A DNA stretch of 64,000 bases from Dictyobacter kobayashii (GTDB lineage: Bacteria; Chloroflexota; Ktedonobacteria; Ktedonobacterales; Ktedonobacteraceae). Where the stretch lies: positions 2,418,001 to 2,482,000 of the forward strand of contig NZ_BIFS01000002.1 in the NCBI RefSeq assembly GCF_003967555.1, given 5' to 3'. The translations under genes were made by a program, and so were the position numbers. The notes beneath the pieces are model-generated. The model worked only from the letters and a program-made list of their open reading frames with translations, was not told the origin of the DNA and did not search any database. Shown here one piece after another: positions 9,331-16,797 of this stretch; the stretch's first letter is position 1, and each line of letters starts with the position of its first letter.

Positions 9331-9930
9331 TCACTGTGGGGAAGCAAGTTCGATTAGATAGAGGTTCGATGTTACTCCGGCTTCCTTCACATCTTCTACC
9401 ACCCATCTACCTTCCCGTTCACGCACCTGTACTTTGAGCGGATTCTCAATTGTTTGGAGCAGCTTCCCGCCATTCTTTTGAATCACCCGCACCGATGCTG
9501 GATTGTCGTTTTCGACAGTCAACGTGACGAAGGGAAGACCAAGCTTGCGCGCCTCTTGCAAGACCAGCGCGAGCTGACGGGTTGCGTACCCTTTGCCACG
9601 CTGTGATGGCCGGATATTGTAGGCGATATGCCCATTATATTTTTCGTACGGTGGCGTTATGGCTGGCCGGAAACGAATCTCACCAACCACCATCTGCCCC
9701 TCTTTGAGCAAAAAGTAGGTCTGTTGTGCTGGAAGGCCGGTGGGTAGCCCAATACCTTGAGACTCATCTTCAAGCTCCTGGACAAATGCTGCAAAGTCTT
9801 CCCGGGCGAGTTCAACATTGTTGTATCCATATCCCTCGCCTGTTTCAATACCCTCATCGACCATTGCTAGATATTGAGCGCTATATTCAATAGAAGGTTT
9901 TATTAATTCAAGTTTCTCTGGTGCGTTCAT
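9331..9930 (-). CDS. GNAT-family N-acetyltransferase
   Basis: The 199-residue protein carries the acetyl-CoA pyrophosphate-binding motif (RPSQRGKGYATRQLALVL, the R/Q-x-x-G-x-G/A signature) and the C-terminal TVENDNPASVRVIQKNGG typical of GNAT enzymes acting on small molecules or antibiotics. An AAGGAGATGAATAT site precedes the ATG. The substrate is unknown. Confidence 0.87.
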   Translation of the reverse strand: MNAPEKLELIKPSIEYSAQYLAMVDEGIETGEGYGYNNVELAREDFAAFVQELEDESQGIGLPTGLPAQQTYFLLKEGQMVVGEIRFRPAITPPYEKYNGHIAYNIRPSQRGKGYATRQLALVLQEARKLGLPFVTLTVENDNPASVRVIQKNGGKLLQTIENPLKVQVREREGRWVVEDVKEAGVTSNLYLIELASPQ

Positions 9931-10060
9931 ATATATTCATCTCCTTCATACCCTTTTCACCCATCCAGTATATCAGATGCTGTCTATGTATATGTCTTAC
10001 TCCTATCGTCATTGTAAGCGTACAGCTCCTATGGGGACGGGCGCTGGCGCGCCCGAGGTT

Positions 10061-10113
10061 TTTTTTGTAAGGTGCAAAAGCGCGCCGGGCGCGCTTTTGC
10101 ACCTTACAAAAAA
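10061..10113. terminator. Perfect 26-bp-arm hairpin between arsM-like gene and acetyltransferase
   Basis: The arms 10061-10086 and 10088-10113 are exact reverse complements around a single central base. Each arm ends in a run of six T or A, so the structure could stop transcription from either side. It lies 33 bases downstream of the methyltransferase stop. A GCGCTGGCGCGCC stretch just to the left is also GC-palindromic. Confidence 0.6.
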
Positions 10114-10146
10114 GTTCCTACAGTAGTGTTGTCATGTTATTTCCTA

Positions 10147-11066
10147 TTACAATGGTGCCTGGGCTACAGGTTTCTGGGCGCGGATAAAGGCACTGACAAA
10201 CTTGTCTTCTGCCTGCTGGCGCTCTTCCTCGGTCAGGGCCTCGATGGAGGCTCTGGCTCCTTCTGCGGCGATGTCTTGCAGAGTGTAGCGGCGCGTTACC
10301 TCGACTTCGATGTTGGTGAAGCCAGCGGTTTGCAGCAGCTGGCGATAGATATCTTCTTCCAGCGCGCCGGCTACGCAGCCGGCCCAGGACTCTAAATCGG
10401 ACCTCAGGGCAGGGGGGAAGTGGCCCTGGAAGATGATGTCGGAGACGGCAAAGCGTCCGCCGGGGGCCAATACGCGGTAGGCTTCGCGCAATACCACGCT
10501 CTTATCGGCTGCCAGGTTGATGACGCAGTTGGAGATAATGACATCGATGCTGTTGTCAGGGAGCGGGATGTCTTCGATAACGCCTTTGAGGAATTGGACG
10601 TTCTGGATGCCCGCTTGCTGGCGATTCTGTTCTGCGATAGCGAGCATAGCGTCGGTCATGTCCAGGCCATAAGCAAAGCCGGTTGGCCCACGCGCCTGGC
10701 CGATAGCAAGACATCGATGCCCCCACCACTGCCCAGGTCCAGCACTTTCTCACCCTCTTTGAGCTCTGCCAGCGCGGTTGGATTACCACAGCCACGCGAG
10801 GCCAGTATAGCCGCGATTGGCAAGGTACCAAGCTCGGCGGCATTATACAGGTTGCCTGTAACCGGATCTGTTTGATCTGTACTACAGCAACTTGTACTGC
10901 TTGCTTCTGGTTGAGCGTCCTGCGTAGAGGTAGTGGTACAACAGCTGGATGAGCAGCAACTGTCCGTGCTGGCTGGCTGTGTCGTCAATACATGGCTGAC
11001 TGAGCGGCTATATTTCTCGCGTACAGCTGCTCGTAACTGCTCGCCATCCTCTGGTACTGTATTCAT
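10147..11066 (-). CDS. arsM: Arsenite S-adenosylmethionine methyltransferase (one frameshift)
   Basis: Class I SAM-dependent methyltransferase of the ArsM type, which methylates As(III) to volatile or less retained species. The core shows VLDLGSGGGIDVLLSARRVG, then after a one-base break at the C run 10687-10689 YGLDMTDAMLAIAEQN, and the ArsM-typical VISNCVINLAADKSVVLREA and SWAGCVAGALEE with conserved cysteines. The N-terminus (residues about 30-65) is Cys-rich with three CC pairs, suitable for binding arsenite. The correction gives about 306 residues, a normal length. An ECF-type promoter match lies about 60 bases upstream, and the flanking genes are arsenic-related. Confidence 0.88.
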
Positions 11067-11123
11067 GCTATGTTTCCTTTCCTGTCAATACAGCGCATTG
11101 CGGTTGTTTTATTTAACTACCTA

Positions 11124-11155
11124 TGGAGACGACCGTAAGCGTAAAAGGACGCAAA
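11124..11155 (-). promoter_or_regulatory. ECF sigma-type promoter upstream of arsM
   Basis: On the minus strand TTGCGTCCTTT, then GCTT, then GGTCGTCT occur with the same spacing as upstream of the sigma factor gene at 11894-11926 (about 26 of 34 bases identical). TGCGTCC as -35 and CGTCT as -10, some 15 bases apart, fits ECF promoter architecture. Confidence 0.6.
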
Positions 11156-11184
11156 CTTCGATACATATAATATGAGCTTATTGT

Positions 11185-11850
11185 TTACCTGGACGCTATC
11201 TCCACAACTGGTAGCGTTCTAGCTTCAGGCGAACGCAGGCGGGTCCTGGTTGGTGGTAGCGGTTCACAGCAGTGGCAGCGTGGCTGATAATCAATCAGCC
11301 GCCCCAGACGATCAAATTCCAGGTGGCAGCAATCGAGCAACATTTGCCTGAGCTTCTCACGGGCACGTTGGACGCGTGACTTTGCACCCGAGATCGAGAT
11401 GCCAAGCCGACTTGCCAGTTCTTTTTGGGCTAGCCCCTTATAATCGGTCAGATAGAGAGCCTCACGATATGGCTCAGGCAGGGTGCTTAGCATGGCCATC
11501 ATCGAAGGAATCAACTGGGCACGCGCGTCTTCTTCAGGTATATCGCTGTATAATAGATGGGTGTCTGAATCGCTAACCTCTTCAAGCGTGACGCCCGCTG
11601 GCAGGGTACGGTAATAATCGATAATGCGATGGCGAGCGATCTGATAGACCCAGCTCTCAAGTTTCTCTTCATGTTTCAAGCTTGCGATATGGGTATGGAT
11701 CTTGAGAAAGATATCTTGCAGCAGATCCTCTACGTTTGCTTCATTGTTCACTCGCTGGCGGATAAAGTTCTTCAATGGTTCATGCAGTGCATACCAGGCC
11801 ATCTCGGTCGAGAGTGACCTTTCGGGTTGCTCCGTAGGTGTTTCGCCCAT
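11185..11850 (-). CDS. ECF RNA polymerase sigma factor (SigZ-like) with Cys-rich tail
   Basis: The 221-residue sigma-70 family protein has region 2 (NVEDLLQDIFLKIHTHI, ESWVYQIARHRIIDYYR) and region 4 (LPEPYREALYLTDYKGL, KELASRLGISISGAKSRVQRA). The C-terminal tail carries CCHLEFDRLGRLIDYQ followed by RCHCC, a cysteine array seen in SigZ-like factors and suited to binding zinc or a thiol-reactive metal. The gene lies between aquaporin and arsM in the arsenic cluster. Copies of one promoter motif precede both it and arsM, so autoregulation and control of arsM are likely. GGAGG precedes the ATG. Confidence 0.88.
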   Translation of the reverse strand: MGETPTEQPERSLSTEMAWYALHEPLKNFIRQRVNNEANVEDLLQDIFLKIHTHIASLKHEEKLESWVYQIARHRIIDYYRTLPAGVTLEEVSDSDTHLLYSDIPEEDARAQLIPSMMAMLSTLPEPYREALYLTDYKGLAQKELASRLGISISGAKSRVQRAREKLRQMLLDCCHLEFDRLGRLIDYQPRCHCCEPLPPTRTRLRSPEARTLPVVEIASR

Positions 11851-11893
11851 AATCTCTATGCCTCCTGTTTCTGGCTGGTCGTCTCTTTATCAT

Positions 11894-11926
11894 TGTAGAC
11901 GACCAGAAGCACGAAAGGACGCAATA
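11894..11926 (-). promoter_or_regulatory. ECF sigma-type promoter upstream of the sigma factor gene
   Basis: This minus-strand copy of the TTGCGTCCTTT / GCTT / GGTCGTCT motif sits about 50 bases before the sigma gene start, in the short gap after the aquaporin gene. Identical spacing to the copy before arsM supports a shared promoter recognised by the sigma factor itself. Confidence 0.6.
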
Positions 11927-11927
11927 T

Positions 11928-12599
11928 TTAGTGGTTGCTAGCTGTATGCGGTTTCCGCAGCCATTGGTAGAGTGCGGCTGCTGCACATGTACCTAGTACA
12001 GGGGCCAATAGATAGATCCATTGATGTTGCCAGCTACCAGCGACGAAAGCGGGACCAAGCGAACGGGCTGGATTCATCGAAGCACCACTGATTGGTCCAG
12101 CCCACATGGCACTCAAAGCTATCGTGGCACCGATGGCCAGGGCCGCCAGTTGTCCGACCGCCCGTGTGTCGGTAGCTACGGAAATAATGACGAGCATCAA
12201 GATTGCGGAGAGTAGCACCTCAAGTCCAAAGGATTGCCAATCGCTCCCACTGGGCATGGTGGCACCAAGGAGCGCCACGGGTCCAAACAGAACACGCAGG
12301 CAAGCAGCTCCCAGGATCGCACCCACACATTGTGACAGGATATAGATTGGGACTTCACGCCAGGGAAAATGGCGCGTGAGCGCAAAAGCAGTGGTGACGG
12401 CTGGATTAAAATGGGCCCCGGAGAGATGGCCGAGCGCTGCGATCATCACCATGATGATTAGCCCGAAGGTGAGTGCTACCCCGACATGGGTCAGGGCTTT
12501 GGTGTTGTTGTCAACTACGATTGCGCCACAGCCGGCTGTGACCAGCGCAAATGTTCCCAGACCTTCAGCCGTCGCCCTGCGGGCAAGAGATGTATCCAT
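11928..12599 (-). CDS. Aquaporin (MIP family), probable arsenite channel
   Basis: The 223-residue six-helix channel has both NPA boxes, HFNPAVT near residue 62 and SMNPARSLGPAF near residue 175. Its position, divergent from an ArsR-ArsC gene and next to arsM, matches the AqpS arrangement known from Sinorhizobium, where the channel lets As(III) produced by ArsC flow out. No arsB or acr3 pump is present in the window, so this channel may be the export route. An ArsR-type operator lies within its upstream region. Confidence 0.87.
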   Translation of the reverse strand: MDTSLARRATAEGLGTFALVTAGCGAIVVDNNTKALTHVGVALTFGLIIMVMIAALGHLSGAHFNPAVTTAFALTRHFPWREVPIYILSQCVGAILGAACLRVLFGPVALLGATMPSGSDWQSFGLEVLLSAILMLVIISVATDTRAVGQLAALAIGATIALSAMWAGPISGASMNPARSLGPAFVAGSWQHQWIYLLAPVLGTCAAAALYQWLRKPHTASNH

Positions 12600-12625
12600 G
12601 CAAATAAGTCCTTGTCCTAATAAAT

Positions 12626-12641
12626 ATCAATATGAATTGAT
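12626..12641. promoter_or_regulatory. ArsR-type operator before aquaporin gene
   Basis: ATCAATATGAATTGAT has the ATCAA-N6-TTGAT layout typical of ArsR/SmtB sites. It lies 27 bases upstream of the aquaporin start. A further short palindrome, CAAATTAATTTG, follows at about 12643-12654. Confidence 0.65.
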
Positions 12642-12766
12642 GCAAATTAATTTGATGTTGCTTAGCATAACAAAAAAGTTTATGCCAGGCAAGGGTCATA
12701 TCTGTGCTGATCAATAGGAAGAACTGGTTTCTAGTGTGCTGTTTTATTAGGACCGCGCTATTACAC

Positions 12767-12814
12767 TTGATAGAAAATATATAATCAGTTATATTTATAT
12801 CAAATAGATTTGAT
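12767..12814 (+). promoter_or_regulatory. Promoter and ArsR-type operator for the arsR-arsC operon
   Basis: TTGATA (12767-12772) and TATATT (12790-12795) are spaced by 17 bases. Immediately downstream, ATCAAATAGATTTGAT (12799-12814) repeats the ATCAA-N6-TTGAT layout of the site before the aquaporin gene. Bound repressor would cover the transcription start. The GTG start of arsR follows a GGAGGT site. Confidence 0.65.
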
Positions 12815-12835
12815 GTAAATTACCTGGAGGTAAAG

Positions 12836-13608
12836 GTGAATCCATCGATAGCTGCGGTGCAGGCGCCCGAACTTTTTAAGCTGCTTAGTCACGATATTCG
12901 CTGGCAGATCGTCACGCTGTTGGCGCGGAGTGATTATTATGGACAGGAATTAGTCAAGATTTTGAAGCAGCCGCAAAATCTGATCTCTTATCATCTCAAG
13001 CAGCTGACTGGCAGCCATCTCGTACATGAAAGGCGCAATGATGTCGATGAGCGCTCAATTTACTATAGCCTGGATATAGAGATGCTGCGTACGCTTTACC
13101 TGGCGTCAGGGACGGCACTCCACCTGGATGCGGATGTAGCGCCACTTGCTGGGCCGAGGGAAGTTGGGGGCGTGCGTTACGCGTCTTGTTCCTCTGCACC
13201 CATAACAGTGCCCGCTCCCAAATGGCTGAAGCGTTTTTACGCCAGCTAAGTCAGGGGCAGATCGAGGTTTTTAGCGCGGGCAGCCACCCGACGCAGCTCC
13301 ATCCTCTGGCCCAAAAGGCTATGGCACAAGCCGGCTTTGATATGGAGGGTCAGCGCTCAAAGTCTATTGATGAGCTAAAGGAACAACATTTTGACTATGT
13401 AATTACGGTCTGTGACCGCATGCGAGAGGTTTGCCCGACCTTGCCCGACCAGCCTGAACTGATGCATTGGAGCCTGCCCGATCCAGCTCTGGTAGAAGGG
13501 AGTCATGAGGAGCGCTACCAGGCTTTCGAGCGTATTGCGCGTCAGCTTGTGGTCCGGGTGCGTTATCTATTAGTATTGCTCGCACAAGAAAGATTGGTTG
13601 AGAAATAA
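12836..13608 (+). CDS. ArsR repressor fused to arsenate reductase (LMW-phosphatase ArsC); one frameshift
   Basis: Residues about 1-85 form an ArsR winged helix (ELFKLLSHDIRWQIVTLLAR, ELVKILKQPQNLISYHLKQL). After a linker near LAGPREVGG the frame breaks at the G run 13166-13170. One added G gives RVLFLCTHNSARSQMAEAF, the C-x5-R phosphatase loop of thioredoxin-coupled ArsC, then FSAGSHPTQLHPLA and SLPDPALVEGSHEE. The fusion would join sensing and arsenate reduction in one protein of about 257 residues. If the break were real, the first ORF would end at 13249 as a repressor alone. GTG start with GGAGGT; the stop is followed at once by the second arsC. Confidence 0.82.
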
Positions 13609-13609
13609 G

Positions 13610-14023
13610 ATGAAGAAGCGTGTGTTATTTATTTGTACCCATAATTCAGCGCGTTCACAGATGGCTGAGGGCTTGCTGCGCCAGTTGGATAATGAGCACT
13701 TCGAGGCCTATAGTGCGGGAACCGAGGCGACCCAGGTGCGCCCACTGGCTATCGAGGCGATGGCTGAGCTGAGCATCGATATCACGCAGCAATATTCGAA
13801 AACCTTTCAGCTATATCTGGATCAGCCCTTTGATATTGTAATCACCGTCTGCGATACGGCGGCTGAGGCCTGCCCATTCTTTCCAGGTGCCAGGCAGCTA
13901 TGGCACTGGTCCTTTCCCGATCCTTCTCAGGCACAGGGCAGTCATGAAGAGCAACTGGCCGTCTACCGCGCGGTACGCGATGCCCTGCGCCAGCGCATTG
14001 AGCAAGAATTACAGTTTGAATAA
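13610..14023 (+). CDS. arsC: Arsenate reductase, low-molecular-weight phosphatase type
   Basis: The 137-residue protein starts MKKRVLFICTHNSARSQMAEG with the catalytic loop C-T-H-N-S-A-R-S, followed by YSAGTEATQVRPLA, IVITVCDTAAEACPFF (second and third redox cysteines) and WSFPDPSQAQGSHEEQ. It reduces arsenate to arsenite at the expense of thioredoxin. It begins one base after the stop of the ArsR-ArsC fusion, so the two are co-transcribed. It is closely similar to the fused ArsC domain and probably a duplicate. Confidence 0.9.
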   Translation: MKKRVLFICTHNSARSQMAEGLLRQLDNEHFEAYSAGTEATQVRPLAIEAMAELSIDITQQYSKTFQLYLDQPFDIVITVCDTAAEACPFFPGARQLWHWSFPDPSQAQGSHEEQLAVYRAVRDALRQRIEQELQFE

Positions 14024-14060
14024 GGGAAGAGATATGAGTGTATTATTATATCTCTTCCCT
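14023..14060 (+). terminator. Hairpin terminator of the arsenic operon
   Basis: AGGGAAGAGATAT (14023-14035) pairs perfectly with ATATCTCTTCCCT (14048-14060). The stem begins at the last base of the arsC stop codon. No long T run follows, so termination may be partly factor-dependent. Confidence 0.6.
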
Positions 14061-14233
14061 CTCTACTGATGATTTTGTGGCTATTGTAGCCAGATTGGTG
14101 GTTCGATCCCCACGAGTTGTATTTTAAGCTGACAAACAAAATGACTGGCTGTCTTCTTTGACATCACAAGCCTCCTTCAAGCATAAAACTTCATTTTTTT
14201 AATAGATGTAACGTACCCTTTATGGTATCCACA

Positions 14234-14636
14234 GTAGCAGAGGGGACGATCCGTGAGAGGATACTGTAAGTGGTCCTGCACTCTAATCATTGTCTTTATA
14301 AAGAGGTAGCAGAGGGGACGATCCGTGAGAGGATACTGTAAGCGGCGCATGTGTCGCACATGCCACCACCACTGTAGAATGTAGCAGAGGGCACGATCCG
14401 TGAGAGGATACTGTAAGATGAGAAATAGCGTTTGACCGTACGCACATCTTTATGGTGTAGCAGAGGGCACGATCCGTGAGAGGATACTGTAAGTCTATGA
14501 TCGGCGGCACCAATAGTGATGGCTACTCTTTGGTAGCAGAGGGCACGATCCGTGAGAGGATACTGTAAGATCAGGAAACACAATCAGAACCACGTCAGGA
14601 TACAGTAGCAGAGGGGACGATCCGTGAGAGGATACT
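14234..14636 (+). CRISPR. CRISPR array, left segment (6 repeats, 5 spacers)
   Basis: Repeats of 37 bases start at 14234, 14306, 14381, 14457, 14533 and 14605; the last is cut by the IS110 element after GATACT. Each begins GTAGCAGAGG and ends GAGGATACTGTAAG, with an internal ATCC/GGAT stem. Positions 11-14 vary (GGAC or GCAC). Spacers are unrelated to each other and 35, 38, 39, 39 and 35 bases long. An AT-rich stretch (about 14160-14233) to the left could be the leader, and repeats decay to the right, so transcription is probably left to right with an ACTGTAAG handle. No cas gene lies in the window. The 210 bases between arsC and the array contain no gene. Confidence 0.88.
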
Positions 14637-14761
14637 CTCCTGAAAATAGAAAAACCTCATGGGTGGGGTGGAGAGCATAGGAGAGAAGATCATGGCCGTC
14701 GTGAGAAATCATCAGCCATGACAAGGAAGCCAGGGCCTCGGTTGTGAGAAAAGGAAGCGTC

Positions 14762-16000
14762 TTACGTTCCCGTGGCGGTCATGGTGAGTTGGACCTGATA
14801 GCCGAGGGTTTCCAGACGGTGAACCAGCCGTCGTTGGACCGCTTGACGATCATGCTCATCGAAGTAATTGCTTCCCAAATCGTGGTAGACCTCCTTTTTC
14901 GAGAGCACCTGATAGATGATGATGAGGAGCGTATGACCAAGCGCGACGGTGGCTTTGTTGGCACCACGGCGCGCTGTGAGTCGCTGATACTGAGCCGAAA
15001 GGTAGGTGGAAGAACTGCGTGCAGCGGCATGAGCTGCTTCCACCTGCGCTGAGCGTAGCCAGGGGTTGCCTTTGCGCATGGGACTCTTGAGACGTTTGCC
15101 ACCGCTTTGCCGGTTGCCAGGACACATTCCGGCCCAAGAGGCCAGGTGGCGTGCACTGGGGAAATGCGCCATATCGGGACCCAATTCGGCCAGCAAGATT
15201 TCAGCGAGACGACGACCGATGCCAGGGATGGTGCACAGGAGCGTGCACAGATCCTCAAAAGGGCGCACAAGCTCAGCAATCTGCATGTTCAGATGCTCGA
15301 TTGAGTCATCCAGCGCATCGATAAGAGCGAGTTGCTCAGTCACCAGAAAACGATGATGGGGGCGTAACGTGCCAGCCAGCGCTTTTTCGAGCAGATCCCG
15401 CTTGGGGCGTAAGCGTCCACGTGCGAGTTGCGCAAGCACGCTGGGATCGGTAGTCCCATCGAGCAGAGCGTGCAGGATTGCCTTTGCAGAAGCGCCAGTG
15501 AGATCGGAGACGACGGATGCCAGTTTGAGATTGGCATCTTCCAGGATCTTTTGCAAGCGCAAGATGGTGCGAGCGCGTTCCTGTACGAGGCTGGTGCGAT
15601 AACGGGTGAGTTCGCGCAAGTCACGTTGCTGGCGAGAGGGCACAAAACTGGGACGCAAGAGACCATGCTGAAGCAAATCGGCAATCCATTCGGCATCTTT
15701 GATGTCGGTTTTGCGACCGGGAACGGCCTTGATATGTTGGGCATTGACCACCAGTAAGGTGAAGTGGTCTTCTAACACATTGTAGATGGGCTTCCAGAAG
15801 ACGCCGGTACTCTCCATGGCGACGTGCGTAACGCACAGAGAAGTCAGCAAGTCACGCAGGCGTTGCAGATCGGAGAGCATGGTCGAGAAGGAATGAAATT
15901 GCTTGCTCGGATGTCCTTGGGCATCAGGGAGCAAGATGCAGGCAACCAGGCTTTTTTTGTGAATATCGAGCCCGGCACAGCGGGGATAGAGAATCTCCAT
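14762..16000 (-). CDS. IS110-family transposase (DEDD recombinase)
   Basis: The roughly 412-residue protein has the RuvC-like DEDD N-domain (AGLDIHKKSLVACI, VAMESTGVFWKPIY, KTDIKDAEWIADLLQHGL) and the C-terminal Transposase_20 domain (TIPGIGRRLAEILLAELG, LASWAGMCPGNRQSGGKR with the conserved serine). The ATG at 16000 is chosen because GGGAGGT lies six bases upstream; an earlier in-frame start gives an atypical N-terminus. The ORF is intact. Enzymes of this family use a bridge RNA encoded in the noncoding end to choose target and donor sites. Confidence 0.93.
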   Translation of the reverse strand: MEILYPRCAGLDIHKKSLVACILLPDAQGHPSKQFHSFSTMLSDLQRLRDLLTSLCVTHVAMESTGVFWKPIYNVLEDHFTLLVVNAQHIKAVPGRKTDIKDAEWIADLLQHGLLRPSFVPSRQQRDLRELTRYRTSLVQERARTILRLQKILEDANLKLASVVSDLTGASAKAILHALLDGTTDPSVLAQLARGRLRPKRDLLEKALAGTLRPHHRFLVTEQLALIDALDDSIEHLNMQIAELVRPFEDLCTLLCTIPGIGRRLAEILLAELGPDMAHFPSARHLASWAGMCPGNRQSGGKRLKSPMRKGNPWLRSAQVEAAHAAARSSSTYLSAQYQRLTARRGANKATVALGHTLLIIIYQVLSKKEVYHDLGSNYFDEHDRQAVQRRLVHRLETLGYQVQLTMTATGT

Positions 16001-16054
16001 GACCAAACCTCCCAGTGAAGAAGAAAGGGACACCACACAATCAGAGGAAACCAG

Positions 16055-16247
16055 CCGGGGGTGCAGGAGTAAAGCAAAAGCTCTCCTACGTGCTTCCCAA
16101 GAGGGAGCGACACCTGATGATCCTTGAGGGCACCCAAGTCCTACTGTAAAGTCCGGTTCGAGACGCGACAGTATCCGCGACTTTGGCCAGCACTGGTTCC
16201 CAGTGATTCACACGCATTTTCATTCCTGATGGTGGACCTTTGGTCCA
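16055..16247 (-). ncRNA. Candidate bridge RNA of the IS110 element
   Basis: Read on the minus strand, the noncoding end contains a GGACC-x3-GGTCC hairpin (16234-16246) and a CACTGG-x3-CCAGTG hairpin (16191-16205). Next comes a loop bounded by CCAAAGTC and GACTTGG. That loop holds GGATACTGT (complement of 16168-16176) and TTACAGTA (complement of 16142-16149), separated by a small GTCxCG / CGGAC stem. These two segments pair with opposite strands of the CRISPR repeat tail. A second loop holds TAGGAGAG (16081-16088) and TTTACTCC (16066-16073), which match opposite strands of the element's joined ends. The order target loop then donor loop is that of IS621. Exact RNA ends are unknown. Confidence 0.72.
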
Positions 16248-16252
16248 TAATT

Positions 16253-16468
16253 TACTGTAAGTTCTTTCTCTATGCGCAGGGCACGTTCAACCAGGCTTAG
16301 TAGCAGAGGCCACGATCCGGAAGAGGATACTGTAAGATTCGCTTTTGCGGCGAATATGTTCCTAGTTGCCAGGTAGCAGAGGGAACGATCCAAGCGAGGC
16401 TACTGTAAGCGTCGTGAACGGCTTTGCTTCAGACGGCAAATCCATGGTAGCAGAGGAAACGATCCGGG
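16253..16468 (+). CRISPR. CRISPR array, right segment with degenerate repeats
   Basis: The tail of the split repeat (16253-16261) is followed by a 38-base spacer and full 37-base repeats at 16300 and 16373 with substitutions. Spacers of 36 and 37 bases come next, then a repeat starting at 16447 that is interrupted after CGATCCGGG by the MITE-like element. Its remainder resumes at about 16779-16799. Increasing divergence to the right suggests the old, leader-distal end. Confidence 0.78.
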
Positions 16469-16778
16469 GGGCTATCCATTTTTTGCGGAGAAAACGCGAC
16501 AAGAAAAACATCCATGCTCGCGTAGGTGCCCGGCTTGTCCGGGCTTGCCGCGCAGCGGCCCGCTCCCGGTTATCCACGCTGCCCAAATACGTTTCCGTTC
16601 CAAAAAACGTCCGCAAATCCATCGGTGAGCAGATCCTCGTTGGGAAGGTGGCATTGTTGAGGGAACATGCGTGCCCGGGCACGGGGCCGCTTCGCAGCCA
16701 AGTCGGGGCAAGCCCAACACCTACGTGGGCTTGTTCGTCTTTCTTGTCGCGTTTTCTCCGCAAAAAATGAATGGCACC
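16469..16778. mobile_element. MITE-like element with about 37-bp inverted ends in a CRISPR repeat
   Basis: CGATCCGGG flanks the element on both sides (16460-16468 and 16779-16787), a 9-base target duplication within a CRISPR repeat. The ends are inverted repeats sharing TTTTTTGCGGAGAAAACGCG and the following CAAGAAA. The 310-base interior has internal inverted GC-rich segments (GGCTTGTCC..., GGGGCAAGCCC) and no credible gene. It shares the CTTTCTTGTCGC end sequence with the repeat nest near 7263. Confidence 0.75.
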
Positions 16779-16797
16779 CGATCCGGGAGAGGAGTAC

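Larger units (their letters stand above)
14637..16256 (-). mobile_element. IS110-family insertion sequence inside a CRISPR repeat
   Basis: The element separates GAGGATACT (ending 14636) from GTAAG (starting 16257), which together make one repeat tail. TACT is present on both sides (14633-14636 and 16253-16256), consistent with IS110-type recombination at a short shared core rather than a classic target-site duplication. There are no terminal inverted repeats, as is usual for IS110. The transposase is on the minus strand. About 255 noncoding bases lie upstream of it and about 125 downstream, so the longer noncoding end is on the transposase-start side, as in the IS110 group. Confidence 0.85.

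Noticed and set aside
14070..14125. GGTTCGATCCCCAC resembling a tRNA T-arm
   Set aside because: No matching acceptor, D-arm or anticodon arm can be drawn around it, so at most it is a tRNA fragment.
14177..14583. Minus-strand open frames with a repeated peptide (LTVSSHGSC-type units) across the repeat array
   Set aside because: They are translations of the CRISPR repeats; spacers between them have no coding conservation and no ribosome site is present.
16142..16176. Segments TACTGTAA and ACAGTATCC read as leftover CRISPR repeat fragments
   Set aside because: They lack the GTAGCAGAGG half, lie in opposite orientations 20 bases apart and are enclosed by complementary stems, which fits guide segments of an RNA better than a relic repeat.
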